From an uncultured Bacteroidota bacterium (lineage in GTDB: Bacteria; Bacteroidota; Bacteroidia; Bacteroidales; F082): 64,000 bases of DNA. The stretch spans positions 1 to 64,000 of the forward strand of contig CALDOI010000048.1 of the NCBI GenBank assembly GCA_937912115.1, written 5' to 3'. Made by a program: the position numbers and the translations under genes. The notes under the pieces are model-generated. The model was not told the DNA's origin. It made no database searches and was given only the letters and a program-made list of their open reading frames with translations. This document shows positions 9,488-21,143 of the stretch, one piece after another (positions within the stretch are counted from its first letter, which is position 1; every line of letters starts with the position of its first letter).

Positions 9488-10561
9488 ATGGAAACCGTAT
9501 ACATACTTGCGATAAATCCAGGCTCAACATCCACTAAAATTGCGGTGTATGCTGATACAACCCCTATTTTTATCCAAACACTACGACATTCTTCTGAAGA
9601 ATTAGCTCCCTATGAACTTGTTACCGATCAGTTTAACTTTCGTAAGGAACTAATTCTAAAGGAGCTTGAAGGTGCCGAAATTCCCCTCAACCAAATTAAA
9701 GTTGTGATGGGGCGTGGCGGTTTACTGAAGCCTGTTGAATCTGGTATTATTGCTGTTGATGAAAAAATGGTGCATGACCTTGAAAGTTGTGCATATGGTG
9801 AACATGCCAGTAATTTAGGTGGACTAATTTCTTACGATCTGGCCAACTCACTACCAAATGCGAAAGCATATATTAGCAATCCTGTAGTTGTTGATGAATT
9901 GGATGATCTAGCTCGACTGTCCGGACACCCGTTACTGCCAAGGAGATCGATCTTTCATGCGTTGAACCAAAAAGCTGTTGCACATGAACATGCAAAATCA
10001 ATAATGAGGAAGTATGAAGATCTAAATCTAATTGTTGTCCATCTTGGTGGTGGAATTACTGTTGGTGCTCATAAGAAAGGGCGCGTTGTAGATGTTAATC
10101 AGGGTTTAGATGGCGATGGTCCATTTTCTCCAGAACGAACAGGGACATTACCTGTGGGTGATTTGGTAAAACTTTGCTTTAGTGGTAATTACACCCAAAA
10201 GGAAATCATGAAAATGATTAAAGGAGAGGGGGGGCTGGTTGCATACTTAGGAACTAATAGTGCCTATGATGTTGAACAGCGCATTATTGCAGGTGACAAA
10301 GAAGCCAAATATATATACGATGGAATGGCTTATCAAATAGCCAAAGAGGTGGGTGGTATGGTAGCTGTATTGCATTCGGATGTGGATGGAATATTAATTA
10401 CCGGAGGAATTGCCCACGACAAATATTTTGTAAATCAAATAATATCATATGTTCACCGCATGGCTCCGGTTCATGTTTATCCTGGTGAAGATGAGATGAG
10501 AGCCTTAGCAATGAATGGACTTAGGTTAATCCTTGGGGAGGTAGAAGCCAGAGCTTACTAA
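9488..10561 (+). CDS. buk: Butyrate kinase
   Basis: ASKHA kinase motifs (LAINPGSTSTKIAVY, VVHLGGGITVGAHKKGRVVDVNQGLDGDGPFSPERTG). Confidence 0.95.
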   Translation: METVYILAINPGSTSTKIAVYADTTPIFIQTLRHSSEELAPYELVTDQFNFRKELILKELEGAEIPLNQIKVVMGRGGLLKPVESGIIAVDEKMVHDLESCAYGEHASNLGGLISYDLANSLPNAKAYISNPVVVDELDDLARLSGHPLLPRRSIFHALNQKAVAHEHAKSIMRKYEDLNLIVVHLGGGITVGAHKKGRVVDVNQGLDGDGPFSPERTGTLPVGDLVKLCFSGNYTQKEIMKMIKGEGGLVAYLGTNSAYDVEQRIIAGDKEAKYIYDGMAYQIAKEVGGMVAVLHSDVDGILITGGIAHDKYFVNQIISYVHRMAPVHVYPGEDEMRALAMNGLRLILGEVEARAY

Positions 10562-10573
10562 TTAAGTTTTTAT

Positions 10574-10581
10574 TACTTTTG
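10574..10581 (+). promoter_or_regulatory. -7 box TACTTTTG
   Basis: Matches TAnnTTTG about 95 nt upstream of the 10676 CDS. Confidence 0.4.
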
Positions 10582-10675
10582 CAATTGTAATATGATAAAT
10601 ATCAGGTTGTCACATGACAACTTAACATTGGTATTCCCTGTCATAGCTTACATCTAACTAACACTTATAAATACG

Positions 10676-13600
10676 ATGCGAAATTTTTTATTTTTATCAT
10701 TAGCCTTTATCTTAATGATTACTGCTTTTAACTGGGCAATAAGTGATTCATCTGATACAGAGCGAGAAAGAAGAGCTAAAGTAAATACCCGAGTTGACAA
10801 TAATGGATACTGGAAACAGTTGGCCAAAGAAGGTCTTGCTGTTCTTAATCCAGTTGTTGAAGTACCAGAAGCCATATATAAAGGTAGTAAAATTAATTCA
10901 AGAATGGTTCGATTTGAAAACTCACCCGATGTTCCGGTTTCAACTAATTCAACTCAAAGTGAGAATTCTGTTATTGTTGATCCTAACAATAATATGACTG
11001 CATTAAATTCAAATAATTCGGGAGGACCTGGAGGAACTCCCATATATGGCGCCAACGACTTGTATACTTTTGATGGTGGAGAAACCTTTATTGGTGAAAA
11101 TTCGGGTGCAGGTGGAAACAATAGTGGCGACCCAGCCGCATGTATTGGAACTGATGGCAGATGGTATGTTGGCTATATTAAAAATAGTGGACAGGGTGTT
11201 GCTCATTCTGATGATCAAGGTCAGTCGTGGACTCATGTTCAGGTAGCTCCAAATCCTGGTTCATTGGCAGATAAAAATCATATGTGGCTCGATCGCAAAT
11301 CAGGAAGCCCTTATGAAAATAATCTTTACAATGCATGGACTGATTTTGGTGGATCTTCTGACAATGAAATTGTACTAAAATATTCAGCCGATAATGGAGA
11401 AACATGGTCAGCCAAAAAAACTATTAGTACTGCTGTTAATGCCGGAAGTCATAATCAGGGAGTGAATGTACAAAGCGGTCCCAATGGCGAAGTATATGCT
11501 GTTTGGGCAATTTATGATGGATGGCCACAAGACGAGAAAGCTTTGGGTTTTTCAAAATCATTGGATGGCGGCGAAACATGGTCTCCAGCAGTTAGGATTA
11601 TTGGAAATATAAGGGGAGTTAGAAACTCTGGCGTTCCTCAAAATATGCGAGTAGCTACTTTCCCTGTAATGGCTGTTGACACTAGAGATGGTCCAAATGG
11701 AGGTAACCTTTATGTTGTTTGGACGAATATTGGTGTTCCGGGTGTAAATACCGGAAACGATCGTGATGTATATATGATAATGTCATCTGATGAAGGTGAA
11801 ACATGGTCGGATCCTATTCGGGTAAACCAGGATCCAATCGATCAGGGTAAAGCACATTATATGCCTTGGATTACTTGCGATCCATCAAATGGTATTTTGA
11901 GTGTTGTATTTTACGACAATAGAAACACTAATGCAAATCAGGCTGAAGCATGGGTAGCAACTTCAAATACCGGTGGAACAACTTGGGAAGATTTCCAAGT
12001 AAGTGATGTAAGTTTTACTCCTTCTCCAATTCCAGGATTAGCAAGTGGATATATGGGCGATTATCTTGGTATTACTGCACTTAACGGATATGTGTATCCC
12101 ACATGGACTGATAATAGAACAGGTAATGCTATGACATATGTGTCAGTTTTTGAAACTATAGATATTATTGCTCCAACCTCATTAATTGCTGAAACCGATC
12201 AGGAAACGGGTGAATGCATACTCGATTGGAATTTTACAGGAACTACAGGATTCGATTTTTTCAACATCTATCGTGACGATGTATTACTTTCTACCACTAC
12301 TGAATTAACATATACTGATCAGTTAACTGATTATGGTTATTATACTTATGAAGTTACTGCAATATATGGAGGTAGCAATGAATCAACCGGAACAACCGAC
12401 GAAACTCAATATGGAAGTTCATCCATTGAAGTTATGCCTGAAGCATATACTGCCATAGTTTATCCCGATGAAATTGAAATACAGATGATGAAGATTAAGA
12501 ATAATGGTGTACTTGATCTTGAATTTTCATTATCTCCTTTCTTTAAAAATCCAAATCAACATAATTATGCTATTGCCAAAGGTGGTGGAGATGAGTATAT
12601 TCATGAAGTTACCGTTGGGAACTTAACCAATACCTCAGCTAGTGATAATTATTCTAATTTTTCAGGCATGTACGTAAGCATGATTGCTTCACAGAGTTAT
12701 CCAATTGAAGTTAGAAGCAAGAATCCTTACAAAGGTGACCAATGTAAAGTTTGGATTGATTGGGATCAGAATGGCGTGTTTGATGAAAAAGCGATTGAGC
12801 TAAATGATAATGATGAATTTGGAGTTTTCAGGGGGATAATAAATGTACAAAAAGGAGTTAAACAGGGTGTTACAGGAATGAGAATACGTTTAGCAGGATC
12901 GGAAACTCTTAACGCATATGATGAAACTGAATATGGTGAAGTTGAAGATTATTCTGTAGCAATTGCAAGCTGGCTTTCGTTGGATCCTGATAATGGATCG
13001 ATTGCTCCAGGCGACTCACTGTTGGTTACTGTTACATTTGATGCAGCCGGTATGACACAGGGAACATATGCTGATGATATTATTTTTATCACTAACGATC
13101 TTGAAAACCCTGGATATACTGTTGATTTCACACTTCATGTAACAGACCTTGAATTAGCTGCCTCAGCTAACCCAATGGAATTATGTATCGGAGAAACAAC
13201 ACAATTAGAAGCTCTTGTAAGTGGAGGTTCTGGTACCTATACATATGCATGGACTTCAGTTCCTGAGGGTTTTACCTCCACAGAAACTAATCCAATTGTT
13301 GAGCCATTGGAAAATACAGAATATTTTGTTTCAGTTTTTGATGGAATCATTACTATTGATGCATCAGTTTCAGTAACAGTTTATAATAAACCTTTGGTTG
13401 ATCTTGGTGGTGATATGGTACTTTGTGGAGAAACATATCATGAACTTGATGCAGGTAATCCAGGAGATACTTATTTGTGGTCAACTGATGAAACATCGCA
13501 GGTAATTACAGCTTCAGGATCAGGAGTAACAATGGTTTGGGCTGAGGTTACAAATGAAAATGGATGTTCAACAACTGATACTGTTTATCTTGATTTTGCC

Positions 13601-14110
13601 ACTATTCCAACAGTAGAGCTAGGCTCTGATACTACAATTTGTGGCGGAGCAACTATTACACTTGATGCCGGAAATCCTGGATCACTTTTCCTATGGTCTA
13701 ACGAAGCTACAACTCAAACTATTGTTGCTGACACATTGGGGCATGGATATGGAGTTCAGGATTTTACCGTTCAGGTTACAAACCAGTCAGGTTGTATAAA
13801 CGACGGAAGTGTTATGGTGGAATTTTTGGATTGTACTGGAATTGATGAACTTAATTCAATTAGTATGAAAATTTATCCAAATCCTTCAAATGGGATATTT
13901 AACCTGGAGTTAGCAGGCGAAAGCAATAAGCCGGTTGATGTTCAGGTAATGAATATTTCAGGGGAAATAGTTTTCTCTAATTATGGCATTGTTATGTCGG
14001 GTACTAACACTCAGAAAATCGATATAAGTAATTTTGCTGATGGTATTTATACTGTTTCTGTATCTAGTAATGGTGCTTCAAAAACAAGAAGGATTGTACT
14101 AAGAAAATAA
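10676..14110 (+). CDS. Secreted BNR/sialidase-fold repeat protein with GEVED domain and T9SS C-terminal sorting domain
   Basis: Asp-box-like repeats (SDDQGQSWTHV, SADNGETWS, SLDGGETWSPA), GEVEDYSV, C-terminal MKIYPNPSNGIFNLEL...GIYTVSVSSNGASKTRRIVLRK. Confidence 0.85.
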   Translation: MRNFLFLSLAFILMITAFNWAISDSSDTERERRAKVNTRVDNNGYWKQLAKEGLAVLNPVVEVPEAIYKGSKINSRMVRFENSPDVPVSTNSTQSENSVIVDPNNNMTALNSNNSGGPGGTPIYGANDLYTFDGGETFIGENSGAGGNNSGDPAACIGTDGRWYVGYIKNSGQGVAHSDDQGQSWTHVQVAPNPGSLADKNHMWLDRKSGSPYENNLYNAWTDFGGSSDNEIVLKYSADNGETWSAKKTISTAVNAGSHNQGVNVQSGPNGEVYAVWAIYDGWPQDEKALGFSKSLDGGETWSPAVRIIGNIRGVRNSGVPQNMRVATFPVMAVDTRDGPNGGNLYVVWTNIGVPGVNTGNDRDVYMIMSSDEGETWSDPIRVNQDPIDQGKAHYMPWITCDPSNGILSVVFYDNRNTNANQAEAWVATSNTGGTTWEDFQVSDVSFTPSPIPGLASGYMGDYLGITALNGYVYPTWTDNRTGNAMTYVSVFETIDIIAPTSLIAETDQETGECILDWNFTGTTGFDFFNIYRDDVLLSTTTELTYTDQLTDYGYYTYEVTAIYGGSNESTGTTDETQYGSSSIEVMPEAYTAIVYPDEIEIQMMKIKNNGVLDLEFSLSPFFKNPNQHNYAIAKGGGDEYIHEVTVGNLTNTSASDNYSNFSGMYVSMIASQSYPIEVRSKNPYKGDQCKVWIDWDQNGVFDEKAIELNDNDEFGVFRGIINVQKGVKQGVTGMRIRLAGSETLNAYDETEYGEVEDYSVAIASWLSLDPDNGSIAPGDSLLVTVTFDAAGMTQGTYADDIIFITNDLENPGYTVDFTLHVTDLELAASANPMELCIGETTQLEALVSGGSGTYTYAWTSVPEGFTSTETNPIVEPLENTEYFVSVFDGIITIDASVSVTVYNKPLVDLGGDMVLCGETYHELDAGNPGDTYLWSTDETSQVITASGSGVTMVWAEVTNENGCSTTDTVYLDFATIPTVELGSDTTICGGATITLDAGNPGSLFLWSNEATTQTIVADTLGHGYGVQDFTVQVTNQSGCINDGSVMVEFLDCTGIDELNSISMKIYPNPSNGIFNLELAGESNKPVDVQVMNISGEIVFSNYGIVMSGTNTQKIDISNFADGIYTVSVSSNGASKTRRIVLRK

Positions 14111-14131
14111 TTCAATTTATATAAACTTTCC

Positions 14132-14168
14132 AAAAGGCTATCTGACTATTGTTAGATAGCCTTTTTTA
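14132..14168 (+). terminator. Rho-independent terminator
   Basis: AAAAGGCTATCT...AGATAGCCTTTTTT stem with T-tract, directly after the stop at 14110. Confidence 0.9.
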
Positions 14169-14248
14169 TTTACTTATATTTCATGCAACGAAAAGTAAGT
14201 TATTTTTATCAATAGTATTATATTGCGTATTATTTAATTGATATTGAA

Positions 14249-17200
14249 ATGAAAACGGCGAAACTGATTCTGGTAATATCATTATTACTTGCTTTGGGGT
14301 TTGGTGTTAATAGAGCTGTTAATAATAAAAACACTCAGGAGCAAGTTGACACTCGAATTGATAATCAAGGTTATTGGAAACGAGCCGCCAGAAAGGGATT
14401 AGTACCATATAATCCTGATGTTAAAGTAAAAGAAGCAATCTATACAGGAAGTATTATTCGGGCTCATACAGTTTCAACTCTTGATTCGCCCGATGTTCCT
14501 GTTACAGAAATCAGTTCGGTTCAAAGCGAAAACTCAGTTTTCATTAACCCGCTTGACGAAACAAATCTTCTAAATTCTAATAATTCCACAAACGGTACCG
14601 TTGACACTATTTATGGTGCCGATGCTTTGTTTTCGTTTAATTCGAGCACAAACTGGGAAGGTAATATCGAAGGTGCAGGCGAAGACAATGGTGGAGATCC
14701 TGCAGCAGTAATTGGATTAAATGGGAGGTGGTATGTGAACTATATTAATAACAATGGAGGGTTATCGGTTTCATATTCTGATGACCAGGGAATTTCATGG
14801 GTTGTTAATAATGCTACTCCCAACCCAAGTATTATTGTAGATAAAAATCATATGTGGATTGATAATAATCCAGATAGCCCTTTTGAAGGTAATTTATATG
14901 TAGCATGGACCAACTTCAGTGATTTTAATCTGGGTGAAATAGGGTTTAGCTATTCGACCGATGATGGTGAAACATGGACTATTATAGGTAGTATTAGCAC
15001 CGATGTTAATGCAGGGAGTCACAATCAAGGGGTAAACTTAAGCACAGGCCCCAATGGAGTAGTGTGCGCTGTATGGGCCATCTATGATAATTGGCTTTCG
15101 GGAGGTAGCGATGAAGTTGCAATTGGGATGGCATTATCTCATGATGGGGGAGCTACATGGGAGCCTGCCAAAAGAATTATTTCAAATATAAGAGGAATCA
15201 GAGCATCACGCACAAGCAAAAACATGCGAGTTAATTCTTTTCCGGTTTCAACCATTGATAACAGTAATAGTGCTGATAATGGTTCCATTTATGTTACATG
15301 GGCAAATATTGGAATTCCAGGCATTAATACCGGAGATGATATTGATATATATTTAATAAAATCAATTGATTACGGAGATTCATGGACTGAGCCGATTAGA
15401 GTAAATCAGGATGTATTAGGTCAGGGAAAAGAACATTATTTGCCATGGATATGCTGCGATCCAACTCATGGTATTCTTAGCATGATATATTACGACGATC
15501 GAAATGTAAACCCCGATCAGTGTGAAGTTTACTGTGCCAATTCTGTTGATGGGGGTTTTTCGTGGGATGAGTTTAAGGTTAGTGATGTGAGCTTCACACC
15601 TGCACCAATACCCGGATTAGCCGATAGTTATATGGGAGACTATCTTGGAATTCATGCAAAAAACGGCATGGTATATCCTATTTGGACAGATAATAGAGCT
15701 GGCTATGCAATGTCGTATTGTTCACCTTATCAAACAAATCCTGTTAACCGACCAACCGAATTATCCGGCAATATTGTATTTGAAACAGGAGAATCACAAC
15801 TCATGTGGTCTTATGAATCTACTCCGGAATTTATGAAGTTTATTATTTATCGAGATGGGGATTCAATAGCATCAACGGTTGATACTTCTTTTATAGAAAT
15901 ACTTCCAGATTATGGAGTTTACAGATATCGGGTAACAGCATACTATTCTGATGGAATTGAATCAGGAGCATCAGGAATAGTATCACAATGGGGTAGCGTT
16001 ATTATTTCAACAAATCCCGATAGTATTTCTGATCATATTGCAATAGGCAATACAGCTGAAAAACAAATTTTAATCATAAATCAGGGTCAACTCGATTTGC
16101 ATTATTCAGTAAGTTTAAATTCATCACCTTCTAAAAATAGAGCTTTTTGCAATGCAATTGGTAATAGCGGGTTCGGGCAGGAGTACATTAGTGGAGTTGA
16201 AATTGGAGATATCATAAATTTAGGGACGGGCAATAACAATTATACTGATTATTCCCACATGTCCACAACAATGAAAGTTGGAGAAAGTTATGAAATTACG
16301 GTTACCATTGGTAATCCTTACGACCTGGATCAATGTGCAACATGGATCGACTGGAGTGGGGATGAAATATTTGATGAAAATGAAATTACTGTTTTAGAAA
16401 GGATACCGGGAACAGAGTTTTTTGTTGGTTTAATTTCACCTCCACCCGGTGCTGTAAGCGGAACTACTAAAATGAGGGTTCGACTTACTTACACAGGAAA
16501 TCTTAATCCTTGTGGTGAAACAAATTTTGGAGAAGTTGAAGATTACACGGTATTTGTTCAAGGATGGGTTGATATTTTTCCGCTTTCAAATACAATTAAT
16601 CCTGGCGATTCGGGCATTGTAACAATTGTTTTTAATGCCATTGATTTACCTGAAGGTGATTATTCAACAAATGCAATCATCTTCTCAAATGATCCTGAAT
16701 CAGGAATAAATCAAATTCCACTGTCGCTCAGAGTAGATCATCTAATAGTAAGAGCAAATGCTATCCCCAATGAAGTTTGTCCGGGGAAATTGATTGTCCT
16801 ACAGGCACAGGTTTCGGGTATTTTCGATTCCCTATCATATTATTGGGCATCAAACCCCATTGGTTATGTTTCAGAAAAAGCGAGGCCATTTGCCATTCCT
16901 TTGATTCCAACATGGTATATTGTGGAAATTCATGATGGAGATCATATGTCGATCGACTCGGTGTTTGTAACAACTTTACCAACTCCTCAGATAAATTTGG
17001 GAGCCGACACTAGCTTATGTGCTTCCGAAACATTGACCTTGAATGCGAATAATTTAGGTTCATCTTATTTATGGTCAAATGGCGACACTACTCAAACTAT
17101 TTTTGTTGATACCTCCGGGTTTGGTTATGGTATTCAAAATCACTCAGTTGAGGTAACTAATCTGCTGGGATGTTCAGAAACCGATGATATAGAAGTAGAG

Positions 17201-17488
17201 TTTGTTAATTGTTCCGGAATTTTTGAAATGGAAAGTGTATCCATAAATATTTATCCAAATCCCAATAATGGTAAATTTCAGATTGATTTTTCGAATAAAC
17301 TAAGTGAAGATAGTGATTTAAGAATTGTTAATTCTGCGGGGGACATTGTGTTTCAAAAAAGCAATGTTGATTTAAAAGCTTCAAGAAAAATATATGTGGA
17401 TATCGAAAATCTTGAATCAGGCCATTATACAGCAATACTATTATTTAAAGGACATAAAATCTCCAAAAAGATAATAATTGTTAAGTAA
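14249..17488 (+). CDS. Secreted BNR/sialidase-fold repeat protein with GEVED domain and T9SS sorting domain (paralog of 10676-14110)
   Basis: Co-linear with the preceding protein (RIDNQGYWKRAARKGLVPYNPDVKVKEAIYTGS; GEVEDYTV; INIYPNPNNGKFQIDF...KKIIIVK). Confidence 0.85.
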   Translation: MKTAKLILVISLLLALGFGVNRAVNNKNTQEQVDTRIDNQGYWKRAARKGLVPYNPDVKVKEAIYTGSIIRAHTVSTLDSPDVPVTEISSVQSENSVFINPLDETNLLNSNNSTNGTVDTIYGADALFSFNSSTNWEGNIEGAGEDNGGDPAAVIGLNGRWYVNYINNNGGLSVSYSDDQGISWVVNNATPNPSIIVDKNHMWIDNNPDSPFEGNLYVAWTNFSDFNLGEIGFSYSTDDGETWTIIGSISTDVNAGSHNQGVNLSTGPNGVVCAVWAIYDNWLSGGSDEVAIGMALSHDGGATWEPAKRIISNIRGIRASRTSKNMRVNSFPVSTIDNSNSADNGSIYVTWANIGIPGINTGDDIDIYLIKSIDYGDSWTEPIRVNQDVLGQGKEHYLPWICCDPTHGILSMIYYDDRNVNPDQCEVYCANSVDGGFSWDEFKVSDVSFTPAPIPGLADSYMGDYLGIHAKNGMVYPIWTDNRAGYAMSYCSPYQTNPVNRPTELSGNIVFETGESQLMWSYESTPEFMKFIIYRDGDSIASTVDTSFIEILPDYGVYRYRVTAYYSDGIESGASGIVSQWGSVIISTNPDSISDHIAIGNTAEKQILIINQGQLDLHYSVSLNSSPSKNRAFCNAIGNSGFGQEYISGVEIGDIINLGTGNNNYTDYSHMSTTMKVGESYEITVTIGNPYDLDQCATWIDWSGDEIFDENEITVLERIPGTEFFVGLISPPPGAVSGTTKMRVRLTYTGNLNPCGETNFGEVEDYTVFVQGWVDIFPLSNTINPGDSGIVTIVFNAIDLPEGDYSTNAIIFSNDPESGINQIPLSLRVDHLIVRANAIPNEVCPGKLIVLQAQVSGIFDSLSYYWASNPIGYVSEKARPFAIPLIPTWYIVEIHDGDHMSIDSVFVTTLPTPQINLGADTSLCASETLTLNANNLGSSYLWSNGDTTQTIFVDTSGFGYGIQNHSVEVTNLLGCSETDDIEVEFVNCSGIFEMESVSINIYPNPNNGKFQIDFSNKLSEDSDLRIVNSAGDIVFQKSNVDLKASRKIYVDIENLESGHYTAILLFKGHKISKKIIIVK

Positions 17489-17716
17489 ATTTATATATTT
17501 TCTGATAGAATAAAAACTATGCAACCTTTTGGTAATACTTGGGTGTCAATTCAGTAAAAATATGTATGTCACACTTCATATTAACTATTACCATATATTG
17601 TGTAAATGTAATTAGTGTAATTATTTGATAATCAATCATTTACTAGTATATAAACCATAAAAGCTGAAACTAAACTATAGAACCAAATATTTGAAATAAT
17701 CATTAAAACAATTACT

Positions 17717-19225
17717 ATGAAAAAATTACTCTTTACTTTTTTAGCAACTTTTGCAATCTTCGCTCTTTCTGCTCAAATCGACAGATATGAAGTGTTAGTT
17801 GAAGTTGGAACAGGAACAGGATGCCCATATTGTCCTGGTGCGGCTATGGGATTACATGACCTTTACACAAATGGTGATCCAGTAGCTGGTATTGAATACC
17901 ATAGTTATGCAAGTGGCGATCCCTTTAATACTCCTGAAGCTGCTCTTCGTACTTCTTATTATGGTATAACAGGATATCCTACAACACAATTTGATGGTGA
18001 ATATAGTCAGGTAGTTGGTGGTAGCAATACAACAAGTATGTATGGTAATTTTCTTCCAATTGTAAATGCACGTATACAGCAACAAACATCATTTGCTGTA
18101 GCTATTACTGGAGAAAATACTGGTGATGACTACAATATCAAAGTTACTGTTGACAAAATTGCCGCTTATTCAGGATCAGATGATATCGTTATACATTTTG
18201 CACTTACCGAAACAGATATTCCTTATAACTGGCAAGGTCAGTCATCTATTGACTATACCGAGAGAATGATGATTCCTGATGCATATGGTACAGCCGTTGT
18301 ATTTCCAACAAACAACAGTACTGTAGAACTAGAATTATCATTTACTTTTGACAATACCTGGGTACCTGAAAATTGTGAGCTTATTAGCTGGTTACAAGAT
18401 AATGGCAACAAATTTGTATTAAGTACAGGTAGTGTAATGATGTTAGATTTAGATCCTGGTTACCCAACATGGTTAGCTGATTTTGAAGCTGAACCTTCAG
18501 ATATTTGCGAATCAGGCACAGCACATTTTGCCAGCACAAGTATTGGTGATCCAATTCAATATCAATGGACATTTGAAGGTGGCTACCCTGCAACATCTGC
18601 TTTAATGAACCCAAATGTTTATTATGCAGCTGTTGGTGAATATGATGTTCAGTTAGTTATATATGATGGTTCACGTTACGATACCGCTTTTAAAACAAAT
18701 TACATTGGTGTACACAATCTTCCAACTGTTGATTTCACAGCTGTTGAAGACCTTTGTAACGAAAGTTGGGATCCTTATTTGTTAACTCAGGGGACTCCTG
18801 AAGGTGGTGTTTATTCGGGTGGATTTGTTACTGAAGGAATGTATTTCCATCCAACCGAATCAGGTGTAGGCGAATTTTCTGTTATGTATACTTATACAGA
18901 TGAATTTGGTTGTGAAAATTATGCTGAACAGCTAATCACAGTTGTAAACTGTGTTGGTGTTAATGAAAACCCAGAAGAAGTTTCTCTTGATATTTATCCA
19001 AATCCAACCACTGGTCAGTTTAATCTTAGCATTAATGCACAAGATTTAAATAACGCTGAGCTTCAAATAATTGATATTGTTGGTAAAGTAATTTATGTAC
19101 AAAATGTTGATGTTCAGGGATCAGAATTAGTAAGTATTGATCTTAGTAACAACCCAAAGGGAATATATTTCGTGCAAATCAAAAATGATACACAAAGCAT
19201 TAGTAAAAAAGTCTTCCTAAAATAG
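17717..19225 (+). CDS. Omp28-related secreted protein with PKD-like domain and T9SS sorting domain
   Basis: Thioredoxin-like CPYCPGA motif after the signal peptide, Omp28-like region, PKD-like region, [16 protein letters not shown]...[21 protein letters not shown]. Confidence 0.8.
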   Translation: MKKLLFTFLATFAIFALSAQIDRYEVLVEVGTGTGCPYCPGAAMGLHDLYTNGDPVAGIEYHSYASGDPFNTPEAALRTSYYGITGYPTTQFDGEYSQVVGGSNTTSMYGNFLPIVNARIQQQTSFAVAITGENTGDDYNIKVTVDKIAAYSGSDDIVIHFALTETDIPYNWQGQSSIDYTERMMIPDAYGTAVVFPTNNSTVELELSFTFDNTWVPENCELISWLQDNGNKFVLSTGSVMMLDLDPGYPTWLADFEAEPSDICESGTAHFASTSIGDPIQYQWTFEGGYPATSALMNPNVYYAAVGEYDVQLVIYDGSRYDTAFKTNYIGVHNLPTVDFTAVEDLCNESWDPYLLTQGTPEGGVYSGGFVTEGMYFHPTESGVGEFSVMYTYTDEFGCENYAEQLITVVNCVGVNENPEEVSLDIYPNPTTGQFNLSINAQDLNNAELQIIDIVGKVIYVQNVDVQGSELVSIDLSNNPKGIYFVQIKNDTQSISKKVFLK

Positions 19226-19247
19226 GAAATAATCAAACTTTTATAAT

Positions 19248-19292
19248 AAGCTGCTTCCTCTACAAGTTCAATGAGGGGGCAGCTTTTTTTTT
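19248..19292 (+). terminator. Rho-independent terminator
   Basis: AAGCTGCTTCCTC...GAGGGGGCAGCTTTTTTTTT; its T-tract runs into the lysS -7 box. Confidence 0.88.
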
Positions 19293-19299
19293 ATCTTTG
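19292..19299 (+). promoter_or_regulatory. lysS -7 box TATCTTTG
   Basis: Matches TAnnTTTG 18 nt upstream of the ATG at 19318. Confidence 0.5.
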
Positions 19300-19317
19300 C
19301 ACAAATTTTTTTCAACC

Positions 19318-21039
19318 ATGCAACTAAGTGAACAAGAACAAATAAGGCGTAATGCCCTTCAAGAGCTGAACAAATTGGGTATCAATGCTTATCCTCCTGA
19401 AGAATATAAAGTAAATGCGCTTGCAGCTGATATAAGTAATAATTTTCATTCAGATGAAACATTATATCAAGATGTTTGTATAGCAGGTCGTATAATGAGT
19501 CGACGTATTATGGGAGCCGCCTCATTTTTGGAGCTAATGGATTCATCAGGAAGAATTCAGTTATACTTTAAACGCGATGAAATTTGTCAGGGAGAAGATA
19601 AAACACTTTACAATATTGTATTTAAACGTCTTCTTGATATTGGTGATATCATTGGTGTTAAAGGCTTTGTATTTATTACAAAGATGGGTGAAATTACTGT
19701 TCATGTTAAGGAATTTACCATTCTCACAAAATCACTACGTCCGCTGCCAATAGTAAAGGAAAAGGATGGAGAGATATATGACGCTTTCACTGATCCTGAT
19801 CAGAGATATCGGCAACGTTATGTTGATTTGATAGTTAATGAGGACGTTAAAGATACCTTTGTTAAAAGGGCACGGGTAATTAGAACCATGCGTGATTTTC
19901 TCAATGATAAAGGATACTTAGAAGTAGAAACACCAATTCTCCAATCAATTCCCGGAGGAGCAGCTGCAAAGCCATTTATAACACATCATAATGCATTAAA
20001 CATTCCCCTATATTTACGAGTTGCCAATGAGTTATACTTAAAGCGGCTTATTGTTGGGGGATATGATGGAGTGTATGAGTTTGCCAAGGATTTTAGAAAT
20101 GAAGGCATGAGTCGATTTCATAATCCGGAGTTTACACAGATGGAGATTTATGTTGCCTATAAGGATTATTTCTGGATGATGGAAATGACCGAAAACATGA
20201 TCGAGAAAATAGCCACCGAACTTCATGGCACCACAAAAGTCCAGGTTGGAGATAATATTATCGACTTCAAAACACCTTTCAGAAGGTTGAGTATTCTTGA
20301 TGCTATAAAAGAACACACTGGTTTTGATGTTAATGATATGAATGTTGCTCAACTTGTTGAAGTTTGTAAAAAGCTTGAAATTGAAACTGATTCTTCAATG
20401 GGGGTAGGTAAACTAATTGATGAGATTTTTGGAGAAAAATGCGAAAGTTCATTCATTCAACCCACATTTATTACCGACTATCCTGTTGAGATGTCTCCAT
20501 TATGTAAACGTCACAGGGATAATCCCGAACTTACCGAAAGGTTTGAACTTATGGTGAATGGAAAAGAGCTGGCAAATGCTTACACCGAGTTAAACGATCC
20601 AATCGATCAACGTGCCCGTTTTGAAGAGCAAATGGAGTTGGCTGCAGCCGGTGATGATGAGGCGATGCTAATTGATCAGGACTTCTTACGTGCCATTGAA
20701 TATGGCATGCCTCCAACCTCAGGAATGGGAATTGGAATTGACAGACTCGTTATGATAATGACTAATCAATCATCAATTCAAGAAGTGTTGTTCTTCCCAC
20801 AAATGCGCCCCGAAGCGGTTAAAAAAGTAACAACATCTGATGACTATATAAAGTTGGGCATATCATCTGAATGGGCTGAATATCTTATTCTGGCTGGCTT
20901 TCCAAACATCGAAGTTTTAAAAAAGACTAAACCATCGGCAATTGAGCAAAAATTAAATGGATTTAGAAAGAAAAACAAACTCGATATTGCCCCGGTACAA
21001 CTAGAAGATATTAACAATTGGTTGGCGATAATTAATTAA
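19318..21039 (+). CDS. lysS: Lysyl-tRNA synthetase, class II
   Basis: Class II motifs ([31 protein letters not shown]). Start set to [12 protein letters not shown] because the listed 19297 start lies at or before the predicted TSS. Confidence 0.96.
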   Translation: MQLSEQEQIRRNALQELNKLGINAYPPEEYKVNALAADISNNFHSDETLYQDVCIAGRIMSRRIMGAASFLELMDSSGRIQLYFKRDEICQGEDKTLYNIVFKRLLDIGDIIGVKGFVFITKMGEITVHVKEFTILTKSLRPLPIVKEKDGEIYDAFTDPDQRYRQRYVDLIVNEDVKDTFVKRARVIRTMRDFLNDKGYLEVETPILQSIPGGAAAKPFITHHNALNIPLYLRVANELYLKRLIVGGYDGVYEFAKDFRNEGMSRFHNPEFTQMEIYVAYKDYFWMMEMTENMIEKIATELHGTTKVQVGDNIIDFKTPFRRLSILDAIKEHTGFDVNDMNVAQLVEVCKKLEIETDSSMGVGKLIDEIFGEKCESSFIQPTFITDYPVEMSPLCKRHRDNPELTERFELMVNGKELANAYTELNDPIDQRARFEEQMELAAAGDDEAMLIDQDFLRAIEYGMPPTSGMGIGIDRLVMIMTNQSSIQEVLFFPQMRPEAVKKVTTSDDYIKLGISSEWAEYLILAGFPNIEVLKKTKPSAIEQKLNGFRKKNKLDIAPVQLEDINNWLAIIN

Positions 21040-21143
21040 ACCACTGCCATTCGACGTAGGATTATTGTATATTTTTAAGGTCAATTATACTATCTGTTAT
21101 TATAGTAGGTAGATTCTGTATACGAACCTAATACGTGATAATC

